NCBI GenBank assembly: GCA_963677885.1
Contig: OY782500.1
Location: forward strand, 4,154,001-4,218,000
Source: UBA1351 sp963677885
GTDB taxonomy: Bacteria; Bacillota; Clostridia; Lachnospirales; Vallitaleaceae
Direction of reading: 5' to 3'
Length of the DNA stretch: 64,000 nt
Numbering within the stretch: the stretch's first letter is position 1; each line of letters begins with the position of its first letter. The notes under the pieces are model-generated. The model was given only the letters and a program-made list of their open reading frames with translations, ran no database searches and had not been told where the DNA came from. Made by a program: the position numbers and the translations under genes. Below are positions 63,339 to 64,000 of this stretch, one piece after another.

Positions 63339-64000
63339 ATGGACCAGAAACTTAAAGTGAATTTAAATGAGTATCTGCCACTTCGGGATGTGGTGTTCAA
63401 CACCTTAAGAGAAGCCATTCTAAAAGGTGATTTTGCACCTGGCGAACGTCTGATGGAGAAGCAATTGGCAGAAAGATTAGGTGTCAGTAGAACGCCGATA
63501 CGTGAAGCTATCAGAAAGCTGGAGTTAGAAGGCCTAGTTGTCATGATTCCCAGAAAAGGTGCAGAAGTTGCAAGTATTACCGGCAAGGATATCAGCGATG
63601 TTCTGGAAGTCAGAGCGACTCTTGAGGCCTTGGCTGTGAAACTGGCTTGCAAGAAAATGTCTGAACATGATTTGGACGAATTAAACGCTGTTAATGAAGA
63701 GTTTAAATCAGCTGCTGATCAAAAAAATGTTGCAAGACTTATTGAAAAAGATGTTGAATTTCATGATGTTATCTTTCATGCATCGGATAATGACAAACTG
63801 ATTAATATTATTAATAATCTTAGAGAGCAAATCTACCGTTACCGGGTTGAATACATCTATAAGATGAAAGATTATTCGGATCTCGTAAAAGAACATGATG
63901 AAATCGTTCAGGCCATCAAAGAACGGAGAGGACAGGAAGCTTCTGTACTTGCCTTAAAACACATTGAGAATCAGGAAAAATCTGTACTTGAGTTTATGAC
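63339..64000 (+). CDS. GntR-family regulator with FCD domain (3' partial)
   Basis: The ATG at 63339, 1 base after the ispE stop, is preceded by AGAAGGGG. About 220 codons are read to the window edge with no stop, so the gene is nearly complete. A winged helix-turn-helix (residues about 15-75, LAERLGVSRTPIREAIRKLE) is followed by an FCD ligand-binding domain with metal-site residues in VEFHDVIFHAS near 145, KEHDEIVQ near 190 and LKHIENQ near 208. FadR-like regulators sense organic acids or similar; the ligand here is unknown. It is probably co-transcribed with ispE. Confidence 0.9.
   Translation, partial: MDQKLKVNLNEYLPLRDVVFNTLREAILKGDFAPGERLMEKQLAERLGVSRTPIREAIRKLELEGLVVMIPRKGAEVASITGKDISDVLEVRATLEALAVKLACKKMSEHDLDELNAVNEEFKSAADQKNVARLIEKDVEFHDVIFHASDNDKLINIINNLREQIYRYRVEYIYKMKDYSDLVKEHDEIVQAIKERRGQEASVLALKHIENQEKSVLEFM

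Overview
The window looks like a chromosomal segment of a low-GC Gram-positive anaerobe, most likely class Clostridia and near the Lachnospirales. This is inferred from MecA, Veg, a CBS-type manganese pyrophosphatase, PurBox-like sites at purA, lipoproteins, a class D sortase, sigma-A promoters, strong AGGAGG-type ribosome binding sites and tRNAs without encoded CCA. Most genes after 9.6 kb lie on the + strand. No rRNA, CRISPR array, transposase or prophage module was seen.

Layout. 1-10.7 kb is a carbohydrate region: the end of a GH42 beta-galactosidase, a YesM-type histidine kinase, a GH78 alpha-L-rhamnosidase, a nucleoside-hydrolase-fold enzyme, an AraC/GyrI-like regulator, tRNA-Phe and tRNA-Gly, a GH2 glycosidase and a Gfo/Idh/MocA oxidoreductase. 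This suits use of plant rhamnose- and galactose-containing glycans. 10.7-20.1 kb holds a small secreted peptide, an esterase-acyltransferase fusion with its DUF6320 partner, two acidic-linker lipoproteins (a beta-lactamase-fold hydrolase and a metallophosphoesterase), a diguanylate cyclase and a family A DNA polymerase without the 5' nuclease. 20.1-27.2 kb holds a B12-binding radical SAM protein, nth, udk, the CBS pyrophosphatase, a YesL-like membrane protein and folC. 27.2-32.9 kb holds a GntR/UTRA regulator, a three-gene signalling cassette in which the first kinase lacks its ATPase domain and phosphoacceptor histidine, a DUF1858 protein and mecA.

33-38.7 kb is the most RNA-rich part. It has purA behind PurBox-like sites, about 0.7 kb of non-coding DNA with many long inverted repeats, pth, a class D sortase, two tandem c-di-GMP-I riboswitches before a secreted transglutaminase-like protein, and then a promoter-terminator unit with no open reading frame. 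Two Crp/Fnr-type palindromes lie upstream of that unit, and a perfect 24-bp hairpin and short repeats follow it. 38.7-64 kb is mostly housekeeping: mfd, a PrsA-like foldase, an aromatic-acid-exporter-like protein, HAD phosphatases, a NifU-like scaffold, an FAD dehydrogenase, a NatAB-type ABC transporter, manA, cca, an O-antigen-ligase-like protein, a PEGA protein, a phosphohexomutase, veg, an ABC exporter behind two covarying tandem hairpins, ispE and a truncated GntR/FCD regulator.

Links between genes. The diguanylate cyclase makes the ligand that the tandem riboswitches sense. The CCA enzyme completes the two tRNAs. manA and the phosphohexomutase could supply sugar phosphates for envelope glycans that the O-antigen-ligase-like protein would handle. 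All functional calls come from reading motifs by eye; none was checked by a database search.
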